The notes: a model not told the origin generated them from the letters alone. DNA of 64,000 nt from Clostridia bacterium (GCA_017464225.1 JAFUDW010000093.1:27490-91489), one strand, 5' to 3'; numbered from the stretch's first letter, positions 35,447 to 44,460 are shown. Numbers and translations are program-made.

Positions 35447-36724
35447 ATGTACGGCGTGTTCTCCGGCTGCCGCGCCCTGACCAGCCTGGACCTGCACAGC
35501 TGGGATGTACACGGCGTTACGGACATGACCTCCATGTTTGGTTCCTGCACGAGCCTGACAACGCTCAATTTGCGGGACTGGGACGCCCGCGCCGTCGTCA
35601 GCGCGACCAACGGCATGTATCATATGTTCAACGGGTGCAGCAGCCTGACGAATCTGAACGGCCTCAGCGGCTGGCAACTGAGCAGCGGCCGCATGAGCGG
35701 TATGTTTGGCGGCTGCACCAGTCTGACGAACCTGGACGGCATCAGCGGCTGGGATATCGGCAGCGTCACGCTGATGGAGTACATGTTCAAGGACTGCACC
35801 GCCCTGGCCGACGTGAGCGGCATCCAGGATTGGGATACCGGCAGCATCACGGATATGCGCGGCTTGTTTGAAGGCTGCAGCAGCCTTGTGAGCGTTGATC
35901 TGCACAAATGGGATACGCACAGCGTTGTCACTATGTCTGATCTGTTCAGGCTGCAGGCAACCGCCAAGCGCAGCCTTGAAAGCGTAGACCTGCACGGCTG
36001 GGATGTAAGCAACGCCACGACCATATCCGGTATGTTTACGTGCTGCTCTTCCCTGACCAGCGTGGACGCAAGCGGCTGGACCATGGGCAAGGTCACCCTG
36101 ATGGTATCCATATTCGCTGAATGTACCAGCCTCTCCGATCTCAGCTCCCTCAGCGACTGGGATGTAAGCACCGTCACGGATATGACCAGCATGTTTTCCG
36201 GCTGCAGCAGCCTGACCAGCCTTGCCGCCCTCAGCGACTGGGAGATCGGCGCCGCGGATATGCGGAGCATGTTTTCCGGCTGCACCGGCCTGACCAATCT
36301 CAACGCGCTCAGCGGCTGGAACACCGGCAGCGTCACAGGTATGTTCTGCATGTTCCAGAATTGCACCGGGCTGACGGATATTGCCGGGATCGGCGGATGG
36401 GACACCGGCAGCGTTACAAACATGGGGAGTATGTTCTACGGCTGCACCGCCCTTCCCACCGCCGATTTGCACGGGTGGAACACCGGCAGCGTCACAAGTC
36501 TGCAAGGTATGTTCCAGGGCTGCACCAGCCTGACCGGCGTGAACCTGAACGGCTGGGACACAGGCAATGTCACCTACTTCAGCAGCATGTTCAAGGGCTG
36601 CGCGGCCCTGCAGAACGCGCAGCTGAAAAGTTGGGATGTGAGCCGCGCCACCGGCACCTCCTCGCCCTTTGGCAGCATGTTTGACGGCTGCGGAAGCCTG
36701 AGCAGCCTGGACCTGAGCGGCTAG
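35447..36724 (+). CDS. Middle open segment of the BspA-like gene
   Basis: Open frame between the two stops, same frame as the segments on both sides; ATG 35447 is simply a repeat methionine with no ribosome binding site. It encodes about 17 DUF285 repeats, for example MFGSCTSLTTLNLRDWD and MFSGCSSLTSLAALSDWE. It has no signal peptide and is unlikely to be an independent gene. Listed because gene finders will call it. Confidence 0.4.
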   Translation: MYGVFSGCRALTSLDLHSWDVHGVTDMTSMFGSCTSLTTLNLRDWDARAVVSATNGMYHMFNGCSSLTNLNGLSGWQLSSGRMSGMFGGCTSLTNLDGISGWDIGSVTLMEYMFKDCTALADVSGIQDWDTGSITDMRGLFEGCSSLVSVDLHKWDTHSVVTMSDLFRLQATAKRSLESVDLHGWDVSNATTISGMFTCCSSLTSVDASGWTMGKVTLMVSIFAECTSLSDLSSLSDWDVSTVTDMTSMFSGCSSLTSLAALSDWEIGAADMRSMFSGCTGLTNLNALSGWNTGSVTGMFCMFQNCTGLTDIAGIGGWDTGSVTNMGSMFYGCTALPTADLHGWNTGSVTSLQGMFQGCTSLTGVNLNGWDTGNVTYFSSMFKGCAALQNAQLKSWDVSRATGTSSPFGSMFDGCGSLSSLDLSG

Positions 36725-36754
36725 AACACGACGGGCATCAAGTCTACATACAAC

Positions 36755-38767
36755 ATGTTCAATAACTGCAGCGGCTTGACCAGCCTGAACGTTACCGGCT
36801 GGGATACGAGCAGCGTCACAAATATGAACTCTACGTTCCAGAATTGCGCCGCGCTGGCCAGCATCACCGGGCTCGACACCTGGGATACCGGCAGCGTCAC
36901 GCAAATGGAGGGCATGTTTGTAAACTGCAGCAGCCTGACCAGCATCAGCAGCATCGCCAACTGGAATGTGAGCAGCGTCAAATACATGAGCGCTATGTTC
37001 AGCGACTGCAGCAGCCTGCTCAGCGCCGATCTGCATAACTGGAACACCGGCAGCCTCAACACCATGACCTCCATGTTCAACGGCTGCTCCAGCCTGCAAA
37101 GCGTGAACCTGAGCGGTTGGGACACCAGCAAGGTCACCAAGTTTGGCTCTCTTTTCAAGAACTGCGCAAGCCTGTCCAACGCGAACCTGCACGGCTGGAG
37201 TCTCGCCTCTTCGGCCAATGCCAGCGACGGTGTTTCCTACATGTTTGACGGCTGCGCCAGTCTCAAGACCCTGGACTTGAGCAGCTGGCAGACGCACGGC
37301 GCCGTGATGCTGGATTCCCTGTTCTACAGCGCTTCCGGGCTGGAGAGCGTGAACGTCACCGGCTGGGACACCAGCACCGTGACCGGCATGTCCGCCCTGT
37401 TCGCCTACTGCACAAACCTCAGGACCATCACCGGCATCGGCGGCTGGGATGTGAGCAACGTCACCAGTTCCTACTACGGGGGCAGCATGGATACGATGTT
37501 CCAGGGCTGCACAAGCCTGACCAGCCTGGACCTGAGCGGCTGGGGCGCCAAGACCGCCAACGTGCTGGGCATGTCCAACATGTTCAAGGACTGCGCCAAT
37601 CTGGAAACCCTGAACGTCACGGGCTGGAACATGGGCAGCGTCACGACCATGTACGGCATGTTCAATAACTGCGCCAAGCTCCGGCAGATCACCGGCATCA
37701 ACGCCTGGAATCCCGCCAGCGTCACCACCACGGCCCTGATGTTCAACGAATGCAGAAGCCTGCCCGCGCTGGACCTGAGCGGCTGGCGGCCCGTCAGCCT
37801 ACAGACCCTGCAGAGGATGTTTTGGCTATGCGAAAACATGACCACCCTGAACCTGAACGGCTTCAAGCCCGCGGATCAATGCAGCCTGTATGAGACCTTT
37901 GGCAACTGCAGAGCCCTCACCAGCCTGGATGTGAGCGGCTGGAACGTGGGGTACCTGGAGGGGACCTTCGCCCGCTGCTATGCCCTGCGCAGCCTGGACG
38001 TCAGCGGCTGGAATACCAGCACGGTGCAGAACATGTCCTACACCTTCTATTTCTGCGAAAGCCTGACCGACCTGCGGGGGATCAATGGCTGGGACGTGAG
38101 CAGCGCCACCAACATGAACCTGATGTTCACCCTTTGCGGGTTCACCAGCCTGGACCTGAGCAATTGGAACCTGAACAAAAGCAATTACATCGCAATGGGC
38201 GGCATGTTTACCGGATGCCGCCACCTGTCCAGCCTGGATATCAGCGGCTGGGACATGAGCATGGTGGGAATCGTCAATACCATCGCCGATATGCAGCTTT
38301 ATAAGTTCTTCGGCTACTGCGATAACCTGACCCAGATCAAAATCCCGCTGAATCTGAGCGCCGAGCTTCAGACCGATCTGCCCGCCGAATTTACACGGCA
38401 GGACGACCCGAGCGCGACCTATACCGTCCTCCCGACCGAACAGACCGTGAGTTACACCATCGTGCGTGGCCCGATCCCCTTCGGCACCCCCACCTTCACC
38501 CTGCCCGCCGGCACCACGGCTGTGGAGGCCAACGCCTTTGAAGGCGCGTACATGAGCATCGTCAGCATCCCGGCGGGCTGCCAGAGCATCGGCGATCACG
38601 CTTTCAAAGATTGCGTAGCGCTGGTTCAGATCAGAATCCCGGACAATTGCACCCTGGGCGCCGACGTGTTTGACGGCTGCGTATCGGTCACGGTGTACGG
38701 CACGACGGGCAGCCCGGCGGAGCTGTACTGCCAGACCCACGACAACTGCACATTTGTGGCGGAATGA
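36755..38767 (+). CDS. C-terminal open segment of the BspA-like gene
   Basis: 670 codons after the second stop, in the same frame, starting at a repeat methionine without a ribosome site. It holds the remaining DUF285 repeats, then a linker (LPTEQTVSYTIVRGPIPFG) and two or three LRR_5-type repeats ending CQTHDNCTFVAE. No sortase signal or membrane anchor is seen at the C-terminus. It should be merged with the upstream segments in one gene or pseudogene. Confidence 0.45.
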   Translation: MFNNCSGLTSLNVTGWDTSSVTNMNSTFQNCAALASITGLDTWDTGSVTQMEGMFVNCSSLTSISSIANWNVSSVKYMSAMFSDCSSLLSADLHNWNTGSLNTMTSMFNGCSSLQSVNLSGWDTSKVTKFGSLFKNCASLSNANLHGWSLASSANASDGVSYMFDGCASLKTLDLSSWQTHGAVMLDSLFYSASGLESVNVTGWDTSTVTGMSALFAYCTNLRTITGIGGWDVSNVTSSYYGGSMDTMFQGCTSLTSLDLSGWGAKTANVLGMSNMFKDCANLETLNVTGWNMGSVTTMYGMFNNCAKLRQITGINAWNPASVTTTALMFNECRSLPALDLSGWRPVSLQTLQRMFWLCENMTTLNLNGFKPADQCSLYETFGNCRALTSLDVSGWNVGYLEGTFARCYALRSLDVSGWNTSTVQNMSYTFYFCESLTDLRGINGWDVSSATNMNLMFTLCGFTSLDLSNWNLNKSNYIAMGGMFTGCRHLSSLDISGWDMSMVGIVNTIADMQLYKFFGYCDNLTQIKIPLNLSAELQTDLPAEFTRQDDPSATYTVLPTEQTVSYTIVRGPIPFGTPTFTLPAGTTAVEANAFEGAYMSIVSIPAGCQSIGDHAFKDCVALVQIRIPDNCTLGADVFDGCVSVTVYGTTGSPAELYCQTHDNCTFVAE

Positions 38768-38781
38768 TTGGGGAGGAGAGA

Positions 38782-39280
38782 CGTTAAGGAGCGCTCCTGA
38801 AATACACCGCAACGCAAAAACAGCTGGATTCGAGCAAGCTCGATCCAGCCGTTTTGTTTATGCGGCTATGACGCTGTCGCGTCATTGACGTCGGCAAGCC
38901 GCCGTCATTTCTGGAGCGGGTGGCGCGTTCAACATTTCAACATCAAGCCTAAGTCTGAGGTCGGTACGCACAGCGTACCGAGGATTGCGCAGCAATCTCG
39001 AAAAAGGCAAGAGACGGCAGATGGAGCTTGCTCCAATCTGACGCCTCTCGCCTTTTTCTTTGGCCTCAGACGGCCTCTTCGCGACAACCCACAAGCTTAA
39101 CTGGCGGAAGTTGTTTGATAGTGTCATCAACCTTGTTCGCCAGGATGGAGTCCAGAGGGCTTTGAGCGCCCGGAAAACCTTCCCTTGGGATGGTTTTCAG
39201 CGAAAAGCGGGCCGGTAGGCCCCGGATCCAAGCGGGCCTTTGGCGCAGAGCTCGAGGCCGCGGAGGCCTCAAACGTCCCC
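38782..39280. repeat. Structured dispersed repeat, copy 2
   Basis: Same orientation as 5663-6093. The core is closed by GTCTGAGG (38953-38960) and CCTCAGAC (39064-39071). The first inner stem is perfect here, GGTACGC-aca-GCGTACC (38963-38979), while copy 1 has GGCACGC/GCGGGCC: the C-G pair became T-A, a compensatory change. Stem GATTGC/GCAATC, the GAAAAAGGC/GCCTTTTTC stem and the CAGATGGAGC/GCTCC-ATCTG hairpin are all kept. An inverted copy of the GC-rich flanking module (about 39160-39215) is inserted before the right end. It too lies between convergent genes. Confidence 0.7.
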
Positions 39281-39316
39281 CCCTGCTTTGCATTACCAAA
39301 TACATCACCGATCCCC

Positions 39317-42085
39317 TTACTGATCCAATATCTCCGCCTGCATTTTCAGGTAATCCTCCCGGGTGATCAGCGTGCGGCGAGGCTTGGGGCCTTCGTCCTG
39401 GCTGACGATGCCCATATTGGCCATGGTATCGATCAGCTTTCCGGCCCGGCTGTGGCCCAGACCCAGGCGGCGGCGCAGCATGCTGATGGACATCTGCCCG
39501 CTCTCCACCGCCATTTCGATGGCACGCTGGAGCAGCTCGTTTTCGGTATCGGCCTGCATTTCATAATCCGGCTCCTTGCCGGCAGCCTGCTGCTCCTGCT
39601 CCTGGGTGGCCTTTTCCATATGCTCGTCCACCCGCTGATCGTACAGCGCCTCGTTATGCTCCTTCACATAATCGGCGATATCCTGCACCTCTCCGTCGGA
39701 TACAAAGCATCCCTGCACGCGTACGGGACGGAACTCGCTGCGGGGGAAGTACAGCATATCGCCCTTGCCCAACAGCTTTTCAGCACCCACCGAATCAATA
39801 ATGGTGCGGCTGTCCACGTTGTTGGCCACGGCGAAGGCGATGCGGCTGGGAATGTTGGCCTTGATGACGCCGGTGATCACGTCCACCGAAGGACGCTGCG
39901 TGGCGACGATCATATAAATGCCCGCCGCGCGGGCCAGGGCGGCCAAGCGCTGAATGCTCTCCTCCACCTGCTTGCGGCACTGCACCATCAAATCGCTGAA
40001 CTCGTCGATGATAGCCACGATATCGGGCATATGATCGGCGGGATTGGTCATCTTTTTATTGTATCCGGCAATATTGCGCACGCCCAGCTGCTGGAAGCGG
40101 CGGTAGCGGTCGCCCATCTCCTGCACCAGCCAATCCAGGGCAGCGGCGGCCTTCTTGGGATCGGACACCACCTCGGTCAGCAGATGCGGGATGCCGTTGT
40201 AAGGCTGCAGCTCCACCAGCTTGGGGTCGATCATCAGCAGGCGCACCTGCTGGGGCGTGGCACGGTACAGAATGCTCTGGATAATGCTGTTGATGCATAC
40301 AGATTTACCGCTGCCTGTGGCGCCGGCGATCAGCATATGTGGCATATCGCTGAGATCGCAGCAGATGGGCTGGCCCGTGATATCCTTGCCGATGGCCACG
40401 GCGGTGGGCGAAGGATTGGCGCGCATGATATCGCTGTCCAGCACTTCCTTGAGCGTCACCATGGAAACCTTTTCGTTGGGCACCTCGATGCCCACCAGGC
40501 TGGTGCCCGGGATGGGGATCTCAATGCGCAGGCCCACAGCCTTCATGGACATAGCCAGGTTGTTACTGACAGTGTTCAGACGGTTCACGTTCACGCCGTC
40601 GGCCAGGCGCAGGGCAAAGCGCGTGATGGCCGGGCCGTGCACCACATATTCCACCCGCGCCTCGATATTAAAGGAGGCCAGCGTATGCTCCAGCAGCTTG
40701 GCCCGGGCCTCGTCCTCGGCGCTGGTATCGACGCGCTGCTGTTTGGGCTCCCGCAGAAGGCGCAGCGGCGGGAACACGTACTCTCCGTTGACGCGCTTGA
40801 GGGCCTCGGCGGTATGCTTGACCTCAAAGGGATCAATGCGCGGGCGGTCGTTATTCTGCCCGGTAATGGATATGCGCTCGCCGGTGAGCGGCACGGCGGG
40901 ATCGGTATAAACGCGCTCCACCTCGCCCGAGGTATGCCTGCCGCCGGTAACCACCGACGCCGCTTTGGCCGCGGGCTGAGCGGCGGGCGCCTCCTCAATG
41001 GGCGGGATCTGCGATTGATCCTCATACCAGGGCAAATTGTCTTCCTTGGGCGCGGGCTGTGCTTCGGGCTGCGCTTGCGCACGCGGGACGGGCTGCGGCT
41101 CGGGGCGCAAAACAGGCTGCGCCTCCTCCTGCTTTTGCCCGGAACGGCGGCGACGGGCGGGCTTTTCTGCCGCGGGCTGATCCGATACCGGTATATGCTC
41201 CTCGTAGAGCACGCCAGACTGCACGGGCACAAAGCCCTGGGGCGCGTTGACCGCGGGCTGAGCAGGGGCAAAATCCCGATCCTCCACCAGATAGGAAGGC
41301 ACGGTATCGCTCTGCACGCTGGTTCCGGTGTAGCGCACCTCCTGCTGGGGAATGATCGGCTGCATGGGCACCTGAATGCCCTGATCCCACATGGGCTGCT
41401 GCTCGGCACCGGGATCATCCTGATATTCCTCCTGGCGCTGGCTTTCCTCCCTGCGGTAGCGGCGATTGCTGATCATGCTGATCAGATCGGCCGGGTTCAT
41501 CCGGATCATCACCAGCAGCGCGCCCAGCATGAGCGCCGCCAGCAGCGTTACGCTGCCCGCCACGCCAAACACGTTATTGAGCGGATAGGCCAGCAGCATG
41601 CCCAGCATGCCGCCCCCGGCCAGCTTACCCATATTGAAGGCGCGCATGTTGTAAGCCCCCGTCAGGTAAGCGCCGTAGGAGGTGTTATTGATCATGCCCA
41701 GGGTGGTTTTATTGTTATTGCCAATATAGTCCATCAGCGTGATATCCCGACCGCCCACATAGGTGGTCAGCGTCAGGATAGCCAAAAGGCACAGGAACAT
41801 GAACAGCGCGCACAGAAAAACGCGCGGCGAGACCCGGCGGCGCGCCGAGGCGTACCACAGCCCGCCCGCCCATACGGCAAAGGCAGGCAGCAGCATGCAC
41901 AGCGCGCCGGCCAGGCCGTTGGCCGTATCGCGGAACAGCCGCAGTGTGCGCCAGGCGGACGTGGTATCCAGCAGCATGCCAAGCAGCCAGCCCATGCCCA
42001 GCGCCAAGCTAATACAGCCCAGCGTCAGGCGCACCATGCCTCCGCGGTCGGTGGTTTTGATCTGGGCCTTTTTTGATTGCGCCAT
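39317..42085 (-). CDS. ftsK: DNA translocase FtsK/SpoIIIE
   Basis: About 922 residues from ATG 42085, which follows AAGGAGAT; the frame is open to 42265 but that part is antisense to the neighbour's end. Four or more N-terminal membrane helices (17-195), a long proline/glutamine-rich linker (220-440), then the RecA-like motor with Walker A GATGSGKS (588-595) and Walker B LLMIDPK. The C-terminal winged-helix gamma domain (SMLRRRLGLGHSRAGKLID) reads orienting sequences. It pumps chromosomal DNA through the septum. It is second in a two-gene transcript with a secreted protein. Confidence 0.95.
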   Translation of the reverse strand: MAQSKKAQIKTTDRGGMVRLTLGCISLALGMGWLLGMLLDTTSAWRTLRLFRDTANGLAGALCMLLPAFAVWAGGLWYASARRRVSPRVFLCALFMFLCLLAILTLTTYVGGRDITLMDYIGNNNKTTLGMINNTSYGAYLTGAYNMRAFNMGKLAGGGMLGMLLAYPLNNVFGVAGSVTLLAALMLGALLVMIRMNPADLISMISNRRYRREESQRQEEYQDDPGAEQQPMWDQGIQVPMQPIIPQQEVRYTGTSVQSDTVPSYLVEDRDFAPAQPAVNAPQGFVPVQSGVLYEEHIPVSDQPAAEKPARRRRSGQKQEEAQPVLRPEPQPVPRAQAQPEAQPAPKEDNLPWYEDQSQIPPIEEAPAAQPAAKAASVVTGGRHTSGEVERVYTDPAVPLTGERISITGQNNDRPRIDPFEVKHTAEALKRVNGEYVFPPLRLLREPKQQRVDTSAEDEARAKLLEHTLASFNIEARVEYVVHGPAITRFALRLADGVNVNRLNTVSNNLAMSMKAVGLRIEIPIPGTSLVGIEVPNEKVSMVTLKEVLDSDIMRANPSPTAVAIGKDITGQPICCDLSDMPHMLIAGATGSGKSVCINSIIQSILYRATPQQVRLLMIDPKLVELQPYNGIPHLLTEVVSDPKKAAAALDWLVQEMGDRYRRFQQLGVRNIAGYNKKMTNPADHMPDIVAIIDEFSDLMVQCRKQVEESIQRLAALARAAGIYMIVATQRPSVDVITGVIKANIPSRIAFAVANNVDSRTIIDSVGAEKLLGKGDMLYFPRSEFRPVRVQGCFVSDGEVQDIADYVKEHNEALYDQRVDEHMEKATQEQEQQAAGKEPDYEMQADTENELLQRAIEMAVESGQMSISMLRRRLGLGHSRAGKLIDTMANMGIVSQDEGPKPRRTLITREDYLKMQAEILDQ

Positions 42086-42101
42086 AATAAAAACGATCTC
42101 C

Positions 42102-43034
42102 TTATCGCAGGCTTTGCTCCAGCAGGTACAAAACGCCCGCATCGTCATAATACAGGGTATAATTGGGATAGATCGCCTGGACCCCCGGTTCCAAACGTAG
42201 GTAAGACGCCGCTGCGGCGCTGATTTCAGCCGCAGCATCGGGAGCGCCCAGCAGCGCTTCCACATTGGACCGCTCCATGCCGGGCTCGGCGCCGCTCAGG
42301 CTGAACCGCCCATACCTCACCGCCGTCACAAGGCCGCTTTCATCGGCAATGGCCTGTACGCCGCGCAGGACGGGCGCTTCAAACTCATAGATTTCCCCGC
42401 CCTGCACAAGGTCGGGATCGGTCAGGCTGCCGCAGGCTTCCAGCAGCGCGTCGATCCGCCCTCCCGGAGCGAGGGGAAGCGGGGAAGCAGGCTCCTCCAC
42501 CAGAAGCCCGCGCAGCTCATACCACTGCAGCTGCACAGCGCCGGCATGGCCGCTGAAATACTGAAAGCGCTCGGCCGGATAATAGAAGGTAACGCCATCC
42601 GCTGAAAAATATACGGTGTCCAGCGGCACGGGCAGCAGTTCGTCCGCGTCCAGATAGGTATTGAGCTCCTCCCGCACGTTTTCCTCCACATACCCATCCA
42701 GAAATTCCTGCAATGCGTCCAGATCGGAAAACACGGTCTCCAGCGGCAGCGGCTCTCCGGTTTCGGCGTCAAGCAGCGCCGTGCGTACATACTGAATATA
42801 CCGGCCAAACAGCAGATCGCCTTCCACGGTGAGCCGCAGGCAAACGGCGTTCAGGCTCCCGAATGGCGCGCTTTGCTCCCGCGTCTGGGCGGCCTGCAGC
42901 CCTTCAAAGGGCACAAGCTGGGCATATTGATCATGAAACCAGGCCTCGATAAAATCCTGTCCGGGGCTTTCCTCCGCCAGCGCGGCGGTCATCATCAGCA
43001 TCAAAATCATCATGGCTGCAAACAGTTTTCGCAT
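42102..43034 (-). CDS. Secreted protein of unknown function
   Basis: 310 residues with a clear signal peptide (MRKLFAAMMILMLMMTAALA before EESPG). The mature part is acidic, with a RsiV/DUF3298-like look (LPLETVFSD, then FYYPAERFQYFSGHAGAVQLQWYEL), followed by a separate domain with SLTDPDLV and LSGAEPGMERSNVEALLG, reminiscent of anti-sigma or envelope-stress proteins. I cannot assign a function. The ribosome site GGAGGTGA is excellent. ftsK begins 16 bases after its stop, so the two are co-transcribed. Confidence 0.75.
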   Translation of the reverse strand: MRKLFAAMMILMLMMTAALAEESPGQDFIEAWFHDQYAQLVPFEGLQAAQTREQSAPFGSLNAVCLRLTVEGDLLFGRYIQYVRTALLDAETGEPLPLETVFSDLDALQEFLDGYVEENVREELNTYLDADELLPVPLDTVYFSADGVTFYYPAERFQYFSGHAGAVQLQWYELRGLLVEEPASPLPLAPGGRIDALLEACGSLTDPDLVQGGEIYEFEAPVLRGVQAIADESGLVTAVRYGRFSLSGAEPGMERSNVEALLGAPDAAAEISAAAASYLRLEPGVQAIYPNYTLYYDDAGVLYLLEQSLR

Positions 43035-43059
43035 GCGCTCACCTCCGTTTCATCATTTC

Positions 43060-43088
43060 ATTGTAGCGCGCCTATGCGGCGGAATCAA
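43060..43088 (-). promoter_or_regulatory. Promoter of the secreted protein-ftsK transcript
   Basis: On the minus strand TTGATT (43088-43083), 17 bases, TACAAT (43065-43060). The -35 box overlaps the stop codon of the upstream M28 peptidase gene. Confidence 0.65.
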
Positions 43089-44011
43089 CCTTCGGCCACC
43101 GATTTTACAAATGTTACCAATCCCTGAACCAGGTAATCGATATTGGCCTGGCCAGCCTGCGTATCCCGGCGGGTATGAATGGCGGGGGTATAGAAGCCTA
43201 TCCCCCGCATCCGCTTGCAGAACACGGCGCAGAAGCCCCGGCGAAAGGATTGATGATCGGAATTGACGGCGGTATAAGCGCTGGGATAGAAATGCGGGAT
43301 AAATCCGTCCCGCTCCTGAAAGCTTGCCGTCAGCAGCGGATAGGCATAGGTAGCCCGGGCATAGTTTTTACTGATGATCAGCAGGTGCTCGCCCACGCCC
43401 ACGCAATCCATATTGAAAACCACGGTGGTCTTTTTGATTTCCGGATGCCGGGCGGCATACGCGCGGCTGCCCGCCTTGCCCTTTTCCTCGTTATCGAACA
43501 GGAGGAACGCCGCCTGATCCCGGATATCCTCCGGCAGCCGCGCCATGAGCTCAAACACCGCCGCCACACCCGATGTATTATCGTTTACGTTATGCCGATT
43601 GGCCGGGCCGATGATCATGAGCATGAGCAGCACATAATACGACATCAGGAAAACGATCAGCGTAACGCGACTGTCCCCCGCCAGCAGAAAGGACAGCCAG
43701 CCCAGGCCGAAGCTGATCACAAACAGCAGCGCTACAATGGCCAGCTGATACAGCAGGAACAGCGGGATATTCCGGGGAATGATCAGATTGGGCAGCACCA
43801 TATTGGCAGGCGTATCGTAATGCGCGGTAAAGATCACATTGGCGGAATCGGGATCGCCTGCCACGAAGTTTCTGTGCTTCCCGTCCTCCTCCGTCTTCGC
43901 CCGGTATCCCAGTCCCCGCGCCGCGGCGGCGGCATACTTTAAGAAGGCGTCCTTCTGTTCCTCGGTCTTTCGGACAGGAAACCGGCTGTTGATCTCCTCC
44001 AATCGAGTCAT
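43085..44011 (-). CDS. M28-family metallopeptidase with membrane helices
   Basis: 308 residues. Zinc ligands of the M28 aminopeptidase fold are complete: H64 and D66 (TAHYDTP), D144 (NVNDNTSG), E175-E176 (FDNEEKG), D202 (NMDCVG) and a late H in NSDHQS. Unusually, two or three membrane helices (about 81-135) are inserted between the first and second ligand segments. There is no signal peptide. It would cleave peptides near the membrane; which side the active site faces is unclear. It has its own promoter (44044-44072). Confidence 0.88.
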   Translation of the reverse strand: MTRLEEINSRFPVRKTEEQKDAFLKYAAAAARGLGYRAKTEEDGKHRNFVAGDPDSANVIFTAHYDTPANMVLPNLIIPRNIPLFLLYQLAIVALLFVISFGLGWLSFLLAGDSRVTLIVFLMSYYVLLMLMIIGPANRHNVNDNTSGVAAVFELMARLPEDIRDQAAFLLFDNEEKGKAGSRAYAARHPEIKKTTVVFNMDCVGVGEHLLIISKNYARATYAYPLLTASFQERDGFIPHFYPSAYTAVNSDHQSFRRGFCAVFCKRMRGIGFYTPAIHTRRDTQAGQANIDYLVQGLVTFVKSVAEG

Positions 44012-44043
44012 AAAGCGCCTTCTTCCTTTAATATTTCCGTAAC

Positions 44044-44072
44044 ATTATATCAAACTTTTTTCACAAAGACAA
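44044..44072 (-). promoter_or_regulatory. Promoter of the M28 peptidase gene
   Basis: On the minus strand TTGTCT (44072-44067), 17 bases, TATAAT (44049-44044), about 30 bases before the start codon. Confidence 0.7.
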
Positions 44073-44132
44073 GGGGAGGGGAACACGCTTTCTTTTAACA
44101 GGCTTAGGCCATGCCAAATTCGCAAAAATAAC

Positions 44133-44178
44133 ACGCCCCCTGATAGAGGCAAAAGCCTACTACTTATCAGGAGGGCGT
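44133..44178 (+). promoter_or_regulatory. Hairpin sequestering the XRE ribosome binding site
   Basis: ACGCCCCCTGATA (44133-44145) pairs with TATCAGGAGGGCGT (44165-44178) with one bulge. An inner AGGC-aaaa-GCCT hairpin lies between. The 3' arm contains the AGGAGG ribosome site of the regulator that starts at 44182, so its translation should be limited when the stem forms. Confidence 0.55.
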
Positions 44179-44181
44179 ATC

Positions 44182-44406
44182 ATGAAACAATATGACCACC
44201 GCATCACGGGAAAAGTCATCCGTAAACTGCGAAAGCAAAAGGGACTTTCACAGGAAGTTTTGTCCGGACTGGCCGGGATCGTCCGATCGCATCTGACAAT
44301 GATCGAAAACGGTGAAAAAAACGCAAACGTGGAAACACTGTGGCGGATTGCCGATGCGCTGGGGATCAGGATGAGCGAATTGTTTTCATACATAGAAAAA
44401 GAATAA
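44182..44406 (+). CDS. Small XRE-family regulator
   Basis: 74 residues, almost entirely one HTH_3 domain: VIRKLRKQKGLSQEVLSGLAG, then SHLTMIENGEKNANVETLWRI and ADALGIRMSELF. It is a DNA-binding repressor type. Its ribosome site is held in a stem (44133-44178). It marks the left edge of an AT-rich island with a toxin-immunity pair and is the likely regulator of it, or a remnant of a mobile element. Start and stop are unambiguous. Confidence 0.85.
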   Translation: MKQYDHRITGKVIRKLRKQKGLSQEVLSGLAGIVRSHLTMIENGEKNANVETLWRIADALGIRMSELFSYIEKE

Positions 44407-44460
44407 ATCGATGAAGCGCTCTCCTCCCTGTCTGATTAAAACAGCAGGAAGGAGAGTGTT

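Larger units (their letters stand above)
34976..38767 (+). pseudogene. BspA/DUF285 repeat surface protein with two in-frame stops
   Basis: One continuous frame of about 1260 codons broken only by TGA (35387-35389) and TAG (36722-36724). It has a signal peptide (1-29, ending HGAAMAEE), dozens of about 24-residue DUF285 repeats (pattern MF..C..L..LDLS.WDTS.VT.M), and a C-terminal BspA-like LRR part (VEANAFEGAY; IGDHAFKDC). Both stops replace conserved repeat residues by one base: expected Cys TGC became TGA in FNS*SKLT, and expected Trp TGG became TAG in LSG*NTTG. A strong ribosome site (AAGGAGG) precedes ATG 34976. Either a recent pseudogene or a recoded gene. Such proteins are cell-surface adhesins or binding proteins. 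Confidence 0.75.

Noticed and set aside
34997..37297. A 766-codon open frame opposite the BspA-like repeats
   Set aside because: Repetitive because the sense strand is repetitive. The sense frame has the signal peptide, ribosome site and DUF285 pattern, so the sense strand is the gene.
34976..38767. Alternative genetic code with TGA or TAG reassigned
   Set aside because: Many clear genes here end properly at TGA (for example both ABC permease boundaries and the permease-kinase), and the two stops would need two different amino acids.
34976..38767. CRISPR array or tandem DNA repeat
   Set aside because: The periodic units are 70-80 base coding repeats with variable sequence that translate to DUF285 repeats; there are no identical repeats with unique spacers.
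39185..42076. A 963-codon open frame on the plus strand
   Set aside because: Antisense to ftsK, including its Walker motifs; also runs through the structured repeat. Not a gene.
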